A DNA stretch of 64,000 bases from Phytoseiulus persimilis (lineage: Eukaryota > Arthropoda > Arachnida > Mesostigmata > Phytoseiidae): positions 33,542,001-33,606,000 of the forward strand of contig CM075101.1 of NCBI GenBank assembly GCA_037576195.1. Direction: 5' to 3'. Under the pieces are notes generated by a model. It was not told the origin of the DNA. It was given only the letters and a program-made list of their open reading frames with translations, and ran no database searches. A program made the position numbers and the translations under genes. Below are positions 10,901 through 24,500 of this stretch, piece by piece; position 1 is the stretch's first letter, and each line of letters opens with the position of its first letter.

Positions 10901-13900
10901 CGGATACCGAAACGATCTGTTTCCGATCTCCTGAAGCTGTCAGCTGACAAAGTTGACTCTATGGCCCCCTGGTGAGGCATTGACATTTTCGGCAAGGGCA
11001 TGGAGCCATGGTCGATTTTCATGGCAGCACATGTTTCCGTCGGAGCTTGGTCGGAACGTTTGTGAAATCAAATTCATGATGTTGTTGAAATCGTCACTAC
11101 ATCTCGCCAGTGACAACAGCTGGAAATATTTCCCTTGTTCTTCACAGGGAAGGAGGAGCTGGTGTAAGTTTGTCAAACGAATCAGAGCTAAAATGTGATA
11201 TTCTTCGAGCTGTTCATTGAGTTCCTGCACAACCAAAATCTTGGCCGTGAAATCAAAATTTTTCCCTGCGCGCATTCCACATTTGACCAGACGGTTCCTC
11301 TGCGTCTCTGCATGGATGGTGGATATCCGTGAGTAGCTCTATCAACGAATGTCGGAACTTTTTCTACCTCTCATCTTGACGAACTGCGTGAGTACTCGAT
11401 TTTTTCCTGAGCCACGGTGGGACAGGGAAAAATTCCGGTCATGACGGCGGGGCAAGGGGACAAATCTCCACGAAAACCCGCTCTTCGTGGAGGACGTGGA
11501 ACTCGAGCAGGAACAGCCGAATTCCAAAGACCCGCTTCGAAAACGATGGTTCGCATGCTTCCGTGGGAAATTGAATTCCTCGAGTTCCTCGCAAGGGGCT
11601 TCTTCTGCCTCCGGTGCTAGAAGACCGAGGGATTTAGCTACTCCGGCTCGCTTCTCAGGCATCGCCCGAAGAGAATGGAGAACATTCTCAAAGCTGCTCG
11701 GCAGTGGGAGATGCCTACCCTACCGCTCGGGGCAGCGTCAATGCGGCCGGGGTGCTCCTTGCGGATGTGCGCATAACGTTTGAGCAGTGCCGAATATGGA
11801 GTGGATTCGCAGCTCCCCCTGCGATGGAACAGCTAACGGCGCATTCCGGATGTAGCAAGCATCGAAGCAAGCGAAGGCATCGAGAGGGCACGGAGGACAC
11901 ACTCAACACCAGTAAGAGTCCCTCCAAAATGTGAGCCGAACACGTACTGTTCGAAGAGCCCATTAAAACACTGATCGGCGAATCAATCGTGAGATCGCTC
12001 CGCGGGCAGCTTCTCCGCCAGCTCAGAGAGCTGCGTTCGGAATTTTGGATCGTCCAGCAGATTCGACTTCGTTCCTTCGTCGAAACATGGCTTCAGAAGC
12101 TCAAAGAGATTCACCTGGTCATGCACCGAGGGGACTCTTCAGCCTGATGGGTTGGCGGGACGGATTAAAGCTACCCCCAATGCTTTAGAACAGGATAACC
12201 ACTCTCGGAGTCGTCGGCAGTAATTTCCGAAATGAGTCGTCCCGGTGGGAGGTTGCGGAGAAGACGGCAGGGGATCCGATGATCGTCACCTCGTTGACTT
12301 CTGGCATGAACACGAGCGTCGGCGATCTATCGATCGGTAGCGCGGGAAATCTATCGAATGTCTCTCACCGAAGGCCGTACAGTTTTGAAGCGAACTGCGC
12401 CGTCGAGACACCGTATCACATCGAAGCTATGCCCATATTCAGGCGACAATGTCCTCGCCTTCGAATGAGAAGTTTGCTTACGCTCGCGAATCGATTACAG
12501 GCCACGCGAGTCTCTTCGCTTGTCTCGATAACTTCCTACCTCTCGTTGCTCGGATCTTCCGTCTGCCATTGAGACAATCTTTGGCGACGACGCCGAGGGC
12601 CTGACAAATTGAGGAAAATTCGATAAGTCACCTAAGGGAAACCTGAATTCCCTCCAATAATCGATAGCTCGGAACGCGACGGTCCGAGTCCACGAAAGCG
12701 TTCAGATGGCCTCGTCAATCCCACCCCTCGTAGGCGGACGGACGAGCTGTTGTCCGCTTCCTCTGTCCACGACTTTTCCTTTACATTTCTTTCCTTCGTG
12801 TCTGTTTGATTACTTCCTTCCGGGTTCCGAAGTCGAGCTCTCGCTGGACGGTCTCCATTAAGGGGGCGGGTGGCGTGACAAAACGGGACTCGCGTCTGAG
12901 CTGTGGGTCATGAGTCCGGTGGCGACGGACCCTCAGTTTCGCTTCCCTGGTCGCGCATTCGCTGCGGCACAAATCCTATGAAGCAACCACGCTCAGTTTC
13001 AACGACCGAATCAATCAAGTTGACCTTGATGGAATCTCGTCCCATCGCGGCCGAGGGAGTTATGGTGATTGTGGCATTAAAGCACGCAGCTTGACGACTG
13101 AAACATTCCTCGCCGGCGAGCTCATCAAGCCCAATCTGATTCCCTCGATGGTCTTGTTTTCGCCCGCATCCGGCCCGCACGCTCGCTTTCACAGAGGAAA
13201 CAGCTAATCTGGCCGAGCAAAAACCGTTTGTGACGCACTGAGAGAGCTCCGCGTCATCCATACGCCCCGTGCAACCGTAACACGCAGAAAAACCGTTGAT
13301 GATCTAACGGTTCTCGAACAGTCATCTACCTCACCGCTTGGGGGAAGTCGGACGCGGATAGGATGCTGGCCGAGCTCCCTCTCCCATCAACCAGTCGAAT
13401 ATCTGTTTCACCCTGGGAAGGCGTTGATCGAGCTCGTGGCGAAAATTTCCCTGTCTTCGTGCAGAAAATATTCTCCGGTTGGCTCACGACCACACAGTTT
13501 CCATCACCAGTTGCTTGTTCTATTGCAACGACGATGCGCTTGCTCCTGTTTCCGTCGTAAACATCGTTGTACCTCGAGTGACTCGGTACAGAAACAGTGA
13601 GGGCTCTAGGGTTGGCACCAGGCTCCGATTCCAGTTGCCGAAGGTAACTCGTTGAGCGGAGTTTCCGACTTGCAGCCACTCCCCGGAACAACGAGCAAAG
13701 GAACGTTTCCTCTGTTTGTCTCACGAGTGCCACGAACTCCCTGAGAGCTCTTCATGAGCTGTAACTCCTGGCGTTTTTGAGGTTTTTCCGACTGTGAAAG
13801 AAAGCCTAGCGCTCTTTACTTTCCTTGTATTGGCAGAGCATGAGTTTCCGCGGGCACTTTCAGAAACCAGACGCACCGTGCGGTCGCCCCTTGTTCGTTG

Positions 13901-14553
13901 CTTGCTGGTTACTTCGTGCGCCTGTTCAATCGTCGGCCTACCGCAGCCCTGGAGGTGGACTTGAAGAAGATACGAGAGTCCTGAACATTCTGAGGAGTAC
14001 ACACCGACATGGCTTCCCCCTTGAGTCTCAACGCCCGCACGGCACAGAGGGCCACTCGTTGAAATGCTGCGTTTGACAACAGGGATCACCAGAGAGGAGA
14101 TAATTGACATGAGGAAGCTCGAATCACTGATATGAGTCGATTCGATGAATGTTGGTCAAAACTCGGCTAATCAGCTGAGCGAACGTCGAGCAGTCGGGTA
14201 CGCAACGCTGGTGAGAGGTTCCAATGAGAACGGTGCTGTGATCCGTCGGTGCCTCAGATGATCTTCCTTTGTTGCTTGTTCAAAATACTCTTCATTAGTT
14301 TCAGCTGAGCTGCCATCATCTCGGATAACCATCCCCGCCCAAGAATTCAAGCTCCAGGGCGGGAGGCGGGGTGACCGTACGCGCTCAACTGGCCGCTATC
14401 GCATAGACTCCACCAGTGATGAAGTTGATGTGGAACGCAATGAGTTCACTTGAAGCCTGGCTTCAAAATGATTGGTCGGATATTCTTCGCATCTTCGTCT
14501 CCCTCGATTGAGGCCATGAGCTGATATCGACAGATATCAAACACCGGGATACC
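7935..14553. other. No recognised gene
   Basis: There is no identifiable family in 6.6 kb. Minus frames at 10940-11275 (111 codons), 12908-13261 and 13326-14110 (two overlapping frames) have mixed, protein-like composition and may be eroded transposon ORFs, but no catalytic motif, zinc knuckle or splice pattern could be found. Everything else is short frames. Confidence 0.35.
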
Positions 14554-14589
14554 TTCGTTATAAGGCCACACATGTGGCCTTATAACGAA
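14554..14589. repeat. Perfect 16-bp-arm hairpin
   Basis: The arms ttcgttataaggccac (14554-14569) and gtggccttataacgaa (14574-14589) are exact reverse complements separated by the 4-nt loop acat. It lies in otherwise unannotated DNA. It could be the remnant of a small foldback element or a structured RNA; nothing adjacent distinguishes these. Confidence 0.8.
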
Positions 14590-17500
14590 CAGGTGTAAGA
14601 GTCCGGCTAAAGAAGGCTCGCTGGTTGTGATAAGGCGGAAGGCACGACCCATGTAGGACCCAAAGCCAGGAAAACACTCGACACGGGAAGAGTGATGACT
14701 TCGCGCGGCGACGCCAGGCGGTTAACGGGAACACGACGACACGATTCGCACACTAGACATCAGTGCTTAATGTGTTATTATATGCGGGTCGTGTCGTGAG
14801 CAGCCGGAGTATCCAATTCTTTCGGCTGTCCGCTCCGGGAATGTGCCCAAGGAAAACGCAGTCGGCTGTCAACATCATAGTGCCTCCCTTCCAGATGGAG
14901 AAGACTCAAATCTTCGACCTAGTCGAGCTGAAGCAATGATGGGATTTCTCCAAGAACTCATTATCCGTTTTCAGGTGAGAGGCCATTCGCGTTTTTGCAA
15001 TGTCAGCCACGGAAGTCCGGGTCCGCAAGTTTGAAACTTTCTGATCCGGAGGCGAAGCTTGCGTGCGAAGTGGACAGCGTTCCCACTTTTGCTGGTTCTC
15101 TTAGAGAAGAGGTCTTTGGTCGGAATGGAACGGAATTCGAGATACCCAACGAAGAAACCTTCTAATTCCACGTCGAGTAGGTGAGCAGGCGATGATTTCA
15201 TTTGACGGAAAGTCGCCTGACGATCGCGAATCTGCTGGGAAAACTAATTGATCTCCTGTGTCCGCGTTCCCAAGGCGCGACTGTTCGGGGGGTGGACAAT
15301 CGAACTCCCGTACGAACAATGGCTCCCGCCAACTCCGTGGTTTTTAATTGGAAAGACGTCACGGACCACGCCTCAAGCCATGCGGGATCCCGGTACGATC
15401 ATGCGCAGAGGCCCAATCGGATTCCGGGACATTCTAGTCGGAGCACCGCCAGCCGCATATACGTTCCTTCGGGATCATCGACTGAAAATTGAAGTCGATT
15501 CTTGGTGGGAAGGATCCCGCTGATCGAACATCGACAGTTCGAGCTTTACCCATGCCCCTCATCGAATGGCGGGCTCAGAGAGCTTAATCGAACCGAAGAT
15601 TTTCGAGCGCCAGCCATAGCAAATTCAACGTGGTTGACAGGTTCGTCTGAGAGCTTGCGGGCAGGTACGAGGAATCCTCAGCCGGACTCACAAGGTTTCC
15701 GATAGCTGGCTGGAAACGTTTACGGAGAACGCTCTCGTGGTGAGCTCTATACTTATCCGAAGTAATTACCTTGCACTCTATTCTTCCAACTCTTGAATCT
15801 AGCTGAACGCCGTGATTGCATTGAGCAGAAGAAGAATTGTGTGGAAAGGGAGATCTGCCAGCGTCGGCTGGAACGAGTTGGTTAGATCTGGAGCCTCACG
15901 TTTCGGAACAGATTCTAGTTCAGCCTCCAGTCGATCTTTTCCCTTGTCGAACGAACGATCTCGTTGACGTCGATTGATGAGCAGCACGTTGACCGGGTCT
16001 CAACTCAATCGGAACCTCTCCGATGGTGCTTTCTCTCAGTTAATACCAGTTTGGGAATGGGCACTCAGGCATGGAATGAGATTTCCACGACGAAATTATT
16101 TCTAGGCGTAGTTGGCTGAAAACCCAACTATACAGCTGTCAAGTGTCGCCATGGTCCAAATCGAATTTTCGAGAATCTCTCTCGAAACTCGAGGAAATGT
16201 TCCGGGAACTTTGATTCTGTCAAGTAAACACAGCAATCACAGGAACAACTTGATGTCGCTGTACCAAAAACGTGCTCGGATGAAAACATTCTTCGAATGA
16301 GGGGCTTTGTTCAGAAGTCCTTCATGTCGAGGGCTTACGTCGCGCAGATGGATGAACAAGCTGAATTGCCCATGGATACGGATCTTTTGTGCAAACCTCC
16401 AACAACAGAGATAATCCGTTCTTTTACATCTCATCCAGATATGCGTTGTCTGACGAGAGTGCGCATCTTCGGAAGTGGAACAATGAGGGAATAAGACGGT
16501 CAGAGCGACTCGGAGCTCAGAAGTCAGAACACTCTAATCCTGAGGGTTTTCGGTGGCGCCGGATGGAGTCGACGGTTTCTAACTATGATATCTCGGGAAG
16601 GCTCGCCGCACTGTTGTTCAACGTAAGAGAGTGAGGTGATTTGAGACTCATATGACAAACCCCTGGAATGAAAGGGACCATATGTGCACATGGAAGATCG
16701 AAATTAATCCAATATCAGAGAAATCGGAAACTCGTTTCTCGTGACGATTGTGTGCATCTGCACGGGAAGCTACAAGAACAAGTCTGCTCGTTCGTTGGAA
16801 GTGGAGGACTCCGCCCTGAAATTTCTCGGTTAGTGATGACAAGATTCGTGATTGACTCCTCTCTGAGGTAAGCGCAGAACGATAAAGCCACTTCGACGGG
16901 TACAGTCACGAATCGCGCGGAGACATGATAACCTGCATGGCCAGCTGGCGGAGTAGGGAATCTATTGGCGTCGGACGTTGTGATCAACAAGCCCCCAACG
17001 TTCGCGGCGATATCGAAAAGCGGAGACCATTTCAGGAAGTCTCATGGGTGGAGATCTCAGGGGGAGGATCTCTGATGACTGCACGGGTAGCTCGTTACGA
17101 GCCGGTTCCCTGATCACGACTCAGGTTCGACGGGAGATAGTTCGCAAGTAAGGAAGACGTATACATGCTATGCGCTTCAAAGTATAGCAGTCTCGTCTGC
17201 ACGAAGTTCGGAAACATCTCAGCAAATCGACCGATCACATTGTTGTAAGTTCAGCAGAGAGTCATGGATAAAGTGGTCGCAAAGTGGGTAGTGGTGCATT
17301 TCCGAACCCCGAGTCGAATGGAGATCGGGCTTACTTTCGGGTTGACATGGAATCGAAACCGAGAGTTCTTTCGAACCTACTGAGAGTTTCAGCGCATGGT
17401 GTTCGAAGAAGCTGCTCAAGGCGTAGTGTCTGATGTCGTGAAATTGTTCAACAAGATCCTCTATTCCAACCTCTTCACATCCAGATAAAAGCTTGCGCTG

Positions 17501-18142
17501 ATGAATGTTACGCGAATCCACTGTCTGTACAGACATTGAGTCATGGTCTTTCTCTAGATTCCGTTTTCTGGTCAAGATTCAATAGCTTCATTTGAATGAC
17601 AAGATGTTGAATGTTATTCCAGGGCATAAAGGACCTCGTTTGTTGAATGTCGTCTCGGACATCTCAGATTGAATGCGGGAGCCTACCGTCATTAGGACCG
17701 TAGACCACCGCAGCCGTTGGGATGACTCGAGGGAAATATTGAAAGCAAGCATCCCTCATGGAATGAATTGTGCTAAGAAAGTTGTTTTCGAGTTCCCCCG
17801 CCTTCCCGCGAAATGCATCCCAAACTCCGCACATCATGCCGATAACGAGGGAAATGCGCAATGATGAGCTTGGTTCGAGGCCACGCGTTACGAAGAGGAT
17901 ATGAAAGAGACGGAATTCCGAGGATGACGCTCTTCGGTGGATCATGCGATCTCCTTTCCCCCGGAGCTTCGGCTTCAGTGAACTGGAAGCTCCTCAACTT
18001 GAGATCTTTCCGCGACACGAGCGATATGATCCGGGAGGTCAGCTCTCCGACTCATTTACTGAAGCTAGAGCTCGAACCCATCTGATACTGCGGACGTCAA
18101 CTGCCAAAGTCGGTTGATCGGTGGAATTGCTCTTGCAAACCC
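14590..18142. other. No recognised gene
   Basis: Only short frames. The minus frame 17219-17575 (118 codons) has a balanced composition resembling a real polypeptide but no motif that identifies it. Confidence 0.35.
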
Positions 18143-18592
18143 TTGGGAGAGAGCGCGAATTTCTCGGAGAGAATTTTCGACTCGATTCGCACCAACCGAG
18201 TTTTCGCAATACGCTCGCAATTTCCGGAACACTTTGCCCTACCAGCACTTTGCAAAGCCGTAGTCGACGTTCCCAGACCGTCGGAAAAGTTTTCTGTGAC
18301 GGTACAATTACACCTTGTCATTAGCCTCGTTGCCAGTCAGCATTATTGGGCGAGCGGCTGGTCAAGACGCAACGCCCGCTTTCGAAACGGTTGTGCAAAC
18401 GAGTCGAGCGCTCTTCGGGACGTGATCGAATCTATCTCGATAGTCGAAAGACTATATGTTGATTTCCGGCGAAAGGAACTGACGTTCGTTCTCTTGGAGT
18501 ATGGCTCCCGCCACGATGTAGGAAACTTCCCAAAATTTGAGGAATGTGTCGCAAAGGCCGAGGAAACAAGTTTCGTAGTTATGGAAATGTGA
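18143..18592 (+). pseudogene. Possible second reverse-transcriptase fragment
   Basis: The 149-codon frame contains FRNGCANESSALRDVIESI (from about 18378) followed about 15 residues later by LTFVLLEYGSRHDVGNFPKF. Spacing and pattern recall the FRxGRST..AL..VIE block and the following LDxxxAFDxVxWP motif A of non-LTR reverse transcriptases, possibly R1-like. The first catalytic Asp would be Glu here, and no downstream FADD block was found, so if the assignment is right this is a dead fragment. It could equally be an unrelated protein-like frame. Confidence 0.25.
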
Positions 18593-21500
18593 TTGGTAGT
18601 ATGGATGCTTTCCACCGAGAGGAAGTCCTGAAACGGGATCCCGCGCTGCTCGGCTGGCGGAATTCCCGCGATGGTATATCACTGCCCTCCAGCGGAACTG
18701 ATCTCTGATGATGGGTCGTGATCTCATCGAGTTTTTGCGAAGCTCGCTGAACTTCTTATACCGGATGAGGTCTTACCGTCACCTTGGCTCTGGGTAGGTT
18801 CCAACATGACAGTCTGAACATCGGATATTTCAGCCATAAAACCTCGAATCCGCTTCCTGGATTGCCAGGCTCCATACTGGACGTCAGGTTCCCTACGAAC
18901 GCCATGGATATGGAGTTTGCCACGATCCCTGTCATCGATCAATCAGGCTCCTCGCTGAAAAGTCTCGAGGCTGTGACAAACCTTTCGAACAGTTTCCGAA
19001 AAGAAATTTTTCGTCATGCACGTCAGGACATCGGCGGTCCTAACCTCCAACGCGTCGTTCCCATACCGCTGCGAGGGCGACGCTGCAGCTTGACAAATGG
19101 CGGCAACGATGTCGATTTTTTGCCTTGATTCAAAGTTGAGTGTGCGCGTCCATACCCGAAAACCGGTCGCGTCATCATCACGTTCTTCGTGACGAGCAGA
19201 TTCCATGTAGCCCGCCTGGTTTCGAACAGAGGCTTGCCAGCGATCGAGAAGTTGACTCGGTCAATGTGTGACAGTACATGCCCAGCTCCTCATTATCTTC
19301 GTAAATTTGCAAGACTCGAACGGGCTTGCCTCTGTTCATTCTCTTTCGCAGCTCAGTGGGACATTCCGGATGTTCTCGAGAGAACCGAATAGTTGTGATT
19401 GGTTCCACTCGAACACGCGAAGGAGTTCATTCGGCAGTTTTGAATCGCGATGCCTTTTCGACGAACTTCGAGAGAGTCTCTGCCAGAATTCAAGGAGAGA
19501 GGTTTAGCGGAGCGTTGCGTGTGGAGACAGGGCGTCAGGGTCAATCGACCTTGAATTTCCGACACAATTGGCCGTTAATTGAGCTTGAATAGCATTCTAT
19601 TTGTGCGTTCCGAAGGAGGCGGTTTGATCGCTCTTGACAGCTGCGAGGTTTCGGTGACTAAGGGTGAGTGATGCGAGAGGTTCCGTTCCAGGCGAAGTCA
19701 ACGACAGACCCCGTAGGAGTCGGAGTTGGATGATTCTCACAGAGGAGAACGGCTCACAGTTTCAATTGGTGAGAAGAGAATCTTCAAGAGTTGGAACGTT
19801 TTCGAAGAGCTGGAGTTTCCAAAAGCTTCGTGGAATGAACACAAAAGCACAAGGTATCCGGAGTCCATGGTTTTGGAGTGCTCGGTTGGTTTTGAATAAT
19901 GCGCGGACGTGCGAATTCAGACTTTCTCGGAAGAACATCCGCCGACTTTGGTATGCTCCTGGAACGGCACGGAGTGAATCGTTTGGAAACTGGCTTTTCC
20001 GTTGTCCGCGAACTGAAACGCCCCGAAGAGACTTTTGCAGGCTCACAAGCCACACCGGCGATATTCTTGGGATGTCTCAGCGAGAAACGTGTGCGACCTG
20101 CTTGAGGAATATTGTATCACGCATGTTTTCCGGTCGTTGGCATTCCAGCCTTCTCATGCTCAATGCTCCCACCGCTCGGGGAAGATTGCGTTACACTCGA
20201 TCTCGGTGAAGCATCCAAGATTATGCCCGGAGCTTTGGGGTGACAATCGCTTCGCTGAGCTTGATATTCTTTTATGAGCGAGACCTCCTTCATGTTCCAC
20301 TTTGTCGAAGGCCGTTCCAACGTTTCTTCCGCCGGATAACGCTGAAATGGATATTCCTCTTCTGGAGGACTCACACAGTACACGTACTTTTGCTAAAACG
20401 CATAGTGCCTCCCGGTCGAATTCAAGCTCACAGACATCCGCACCTTATGATAGAACAAATTGGAAAATAGCCCTGGACGGCGGAAAACATAATTAATGAG
20501 GTTCTGACGAGAGGGGGATGACGAGAGTAAAACTTCTTGGAAGTGATTTGACAACCGGAAGGCGAACAGTTCGACATCCCCGCGAAAACACTCAGTCTGT
20601 TGCCTCTAGACGGCAATGACTGCGAAGCCTCGAGAACTAGGATCATCGCGTTAGTCGTCCCGATGACCGGGGACCGCTGATTGAAATATCTTTGAACTCG
20701 ATGCGCCGTCTGAGTATTTACATAGACTCCTATTCCATCAATCATCTCTTATATTCTTGCCTCCGTGAGACCTCATTTCCGATTCCCCGAGCGAGGAGAG
20801 CTCATTTTTGGTTCTGGAAGCTCCACCAGTCCGATATCCTCTATACGGGCTCTGTCAGGAATCCGCCTGAATGTTCCCCGCCTCAGAGATTGGTCTTCGA
20901 GTTCCCCGTCAACGGATACTATCCGAGATATTTCACACTGTTATCGTAGCGCACTCCTTTCATTGTGAGCTAAACGGGGACTCTGAGGGGACACAGGCTC
21001 AATCTAAAGTGACAATCCTGAACTGCTGAAGTTCATCTTATCTTTGGAACAGGAACTCACTCCGGATTCGCTGTCGCTGCGCTCTTAATCGGCCTCTAGG
21101 GAAGGGACTATCGACATCCAGGGTCCGTCGCACCATCTGCAGCTCAGATCGTTCACTTGTTTTCGAACGATGTGATTTCTTCAACTTGTGCCGCTCGCGC
21201 CACAGAACACGCAAGACGTGACATGGGTTCCCTCGTGTTCGTCGTCGTCCGCTCAAACCTTGTGGTTAGCAGGGCACCGGACAAACAGGAGCAAAGTCGT
21301 TGAGACGCCTGACAAACTCTACTTTAGCCTCCGTGCCCCGATTTCCTTCAGGCGCCACTGATGCTCGCGCCGCTTTTCCCGAGACCTCAACGATTCTCCG
21401 TGAACGAGCCGGAGCTGTTGTATGTTCCACGGCTCCGCGCGGCCCAAACAATTCACCGGGTCATTGAGCCCAGTTTGACTTCCCACGAAGTCGGACCAAG

Positions 21501-24500
21501 GTACAGGACCCGCTTTCACAAATACCTACTCTGTTTCCCGGAGCTCAAAAATACCCTCTGAAACTCTCTCCATCGAATTCCTTCCTATCCCTGGCGAAGC
21601 CCTCGCTGTCTCTTGCATGTTTTTTATCGTTCAGAATCTCCGGCATCCTCGACTGCTTCCGTCGCTTGTTGGTGTCTCATATCGCACTTTCCATTATTGC
21701 CGGGCTCGCCTCCACCCTCCCTTTCCTTTCTGGAACCATCCCTAACGACGCAGAGCACCACAACGCTGGCTGAACGAAACATCCTCCCGGAGGGGAGAGC
21801 GAAGAGGCTGAACGGACGTTCTCTCCGCTTGATATATTGGACCCGGTCGGAGTTAAATTTCCGTATCGTAGTTGCATTTTGATCTAAGCTCCCCTTTATG
21901 GGCGCAACCGATAAGGATTTCGAGATCCGACTGGTGGGACGTCTTTATAGACGGCGTACCTGGGATGCTCCAAATACCAACATGGGTTCGTTGGAGGAAT
22001 GAAAGAACGACCCCGTCTCTGAAATTAATGAGCTCCCCCTTCAATGTATACAGTTGCTTTCGACTTACAAGCTATAATTCGTGAACACGTGCCCGGCAGA
22101 TCAGACCTAACGAGCCGATACAGAAGAGTCGGGATTGGAGTTCTCTGCCACGCTCAAAGGATCGAAAATCAGCTCAGATACAATGGCTGCCCACAAAGTT
22201 CCTGAATTAGGGATTCAATCTCGCTGGATTGCAGGCAGCCGTAGTCTCGGAGTTTAAGTCGGAGCTTGAGTAATTTCACATTTTGAACGTACAGCATGCA
22301 AATCTAACTTCAAACCCACTCTCATGTCCGAGTTCCTTGACTTATCCTCATTAGCGAAGCCATGGATTTCCTCAATCACTCATTCCGTTGAATGATTAGC
22401 GGAAGAGTAGGACGTGAAACCTCTTCCCCGAACAAGAGGGCAGGTGGTGCGCTCCATTGTGACGCGGAAGGTAACTCAGAACAGGGCGAAACCTTTCCAT
22501 TGTTTTGCGGGATCCGAATGATCAGGCAAGAGTTCCCAAATGCGGCAGTTCCTATTTCTAGCTATGTTGTGAAATACATTTCATCTGATTTCCTTGTTGG
22601 AGTTTTTCCGCTCTGCAGCCCGAAACGAAATTTGAGTCTGGTGGCTCGGAGGAAGTTTTCAATTTTTAAATCGTTCCACAATTTTCAGCAGCGCTGCCGG
22701 AAGCTTCGAAGTCCTTTGAGGACAATTTCCGCCGGACGGCCCGATTTTTGGCGCTCTTTATACGAGGGAGAACCCTGTGCCGCAGCGGTCCGCTGGCAGA
22801 GAGAGAGAGTAAGAGAGAGTGCCCTGCCTCTTCCAACGGAGGGAGAACGGGAGAAAAGTTCCGAGCCGCGGAGGCATTACGTTAGAGAATATCGCTGCGC
22901 CTCGTCTGGCCCTTGAGATGGGGTTCATTTGTCCAGCTAACAGGGTAACATACAATCACCCGGAAGGACGATGTCATTGTCCTCGCAGAGAGTCGTCTCT
23001 TTGCCACGCAAAAAAGCAACTATGCACTCGGGACAAGGTATCCGCGAAATTTCGGTTCGCTTCTGCTCAGACGTGTTTCTGGACTCCCTCATGGAGACGT
23101 CAATCAGACGCTCGGAGAGGATTGGAGTCTCTAGTCGCAGGATAAGTTTTGCCGCATTCGAAGATTCTCCGTGCTAGCATCACCGACCAAAAGCATCAGC
23201 GAGCGTGACGAGAGTGCGCCGATGTGTTTGCTGTCGCTTGTCCAATCACTTACGTAAATGAGCGAGTTTGCGCCTTCTCACAAGATTCGTTAACTCGAAC
23301 TAAGCCTGGAAAGGAGTGTTCGGCGCTCAACCCATCACTCATATCACCTAGTTTAAGCAGTTGAAGGTCGTGGACGATTCATATTTGGAATGTGCAGAGA
23401 ATCATATTAACGCCTGGAGCAGAATCCACCGAAAGGGGTTGGGTTGGTTTCCTCTTGGGCTTCGGACACGATTCTGAGAGTTGTGGAAAAGTTTCTTGAT
23501 GTCGCCTACGAAAAGCTTCCGCTGACGTTCCCCCCATCGTCCCCTGCATTCTGATGCCTGCGACCCGGGAAAACCGTGACCTCCTTCCTTCTCTCGACGT
23601 GGCTTAACGATGGTGAGAAATTTGTGTAGTTTGTTACTGTGAGAAGTCTAAGGTGAAACTCGCAGCCGGTCTGTCCTCCTATGAAGGCATCAGGGACGCC
23701 GAGAACTTTCCTCATTCCCCAAGACACCCGATCAATGGAACTCCGGGGCGGAAGTTTTGTTTTCTGGCGGCGCTCCGTTCGACGAATTGTGCCCCTTGCT
23801 CTGATGAGGAAAACTGAGAACAAGTTAGCCGTTCGTCCCGAATGGCTCAGGGTCTGGCAGGCTCTATCATTCGGACGTTTGTTCGCCTAGCCCAAGCGTC
23901 AAGGCCACTGTTTTGCAAACATATAACGCTGAGGGCTCGACACCCGAAAGCGGCTCACCTCTTTGGACCTTCACGGAAAGAACGTTTTGGGTATATGAAG
24001 TCGAAGCAGTGGAAGTCCGCTCGCTGTGAGGTCTCGAAAAGCTACGTGCTCACACGTGCTACGTACTCGAACATGCTACGGATGCATCAGTGAGAATGAG
24101 GTCTCTCATTAACGAATCCAGAGCTCCGACCGGGCAATAGTCGAGCTACACTCTGCACATCAGCCGAACATGCGATCAGAAATTACGAGACCGGAGAGTC
24201 CGAGTGAAGAATCTCATACCTTCGAGTATCTGGTTCACCGGTTAAGTGAACAGGGGATCGAGGAAAGTGGCAGCATACCTCATTCAGAAGTTCGTCTTGA
24301 AATGGTGCTTCATCTCCTCGGAGCTGCATGGCGTACGGGGCGGAAGACATGATCACACGATAATATGCGGTCTCCGCTCACTGCAAAGGGTACTCTGGGA
24401 GGACGTCAGCGAGCCACTGCCGTTTCAGTTGACCTCAATGAAGTTTCCCTCGTAGCTGATTGTCGGAGAAGGTTATCTTCCGCGCCTCGTGAAAAATTCT

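Noticed and set aside
14843-15034. Frame containing EDSNLRPSR, a string common in spurious predictions
   Set aside because: It is a short frame without gene context and contains no paired tRNA-like structure.
22392-22916. 174-codon plus-strand frame
   Set aside because: It passes through a GA-rich patch, has no family motif and no plausible exon boundaries.
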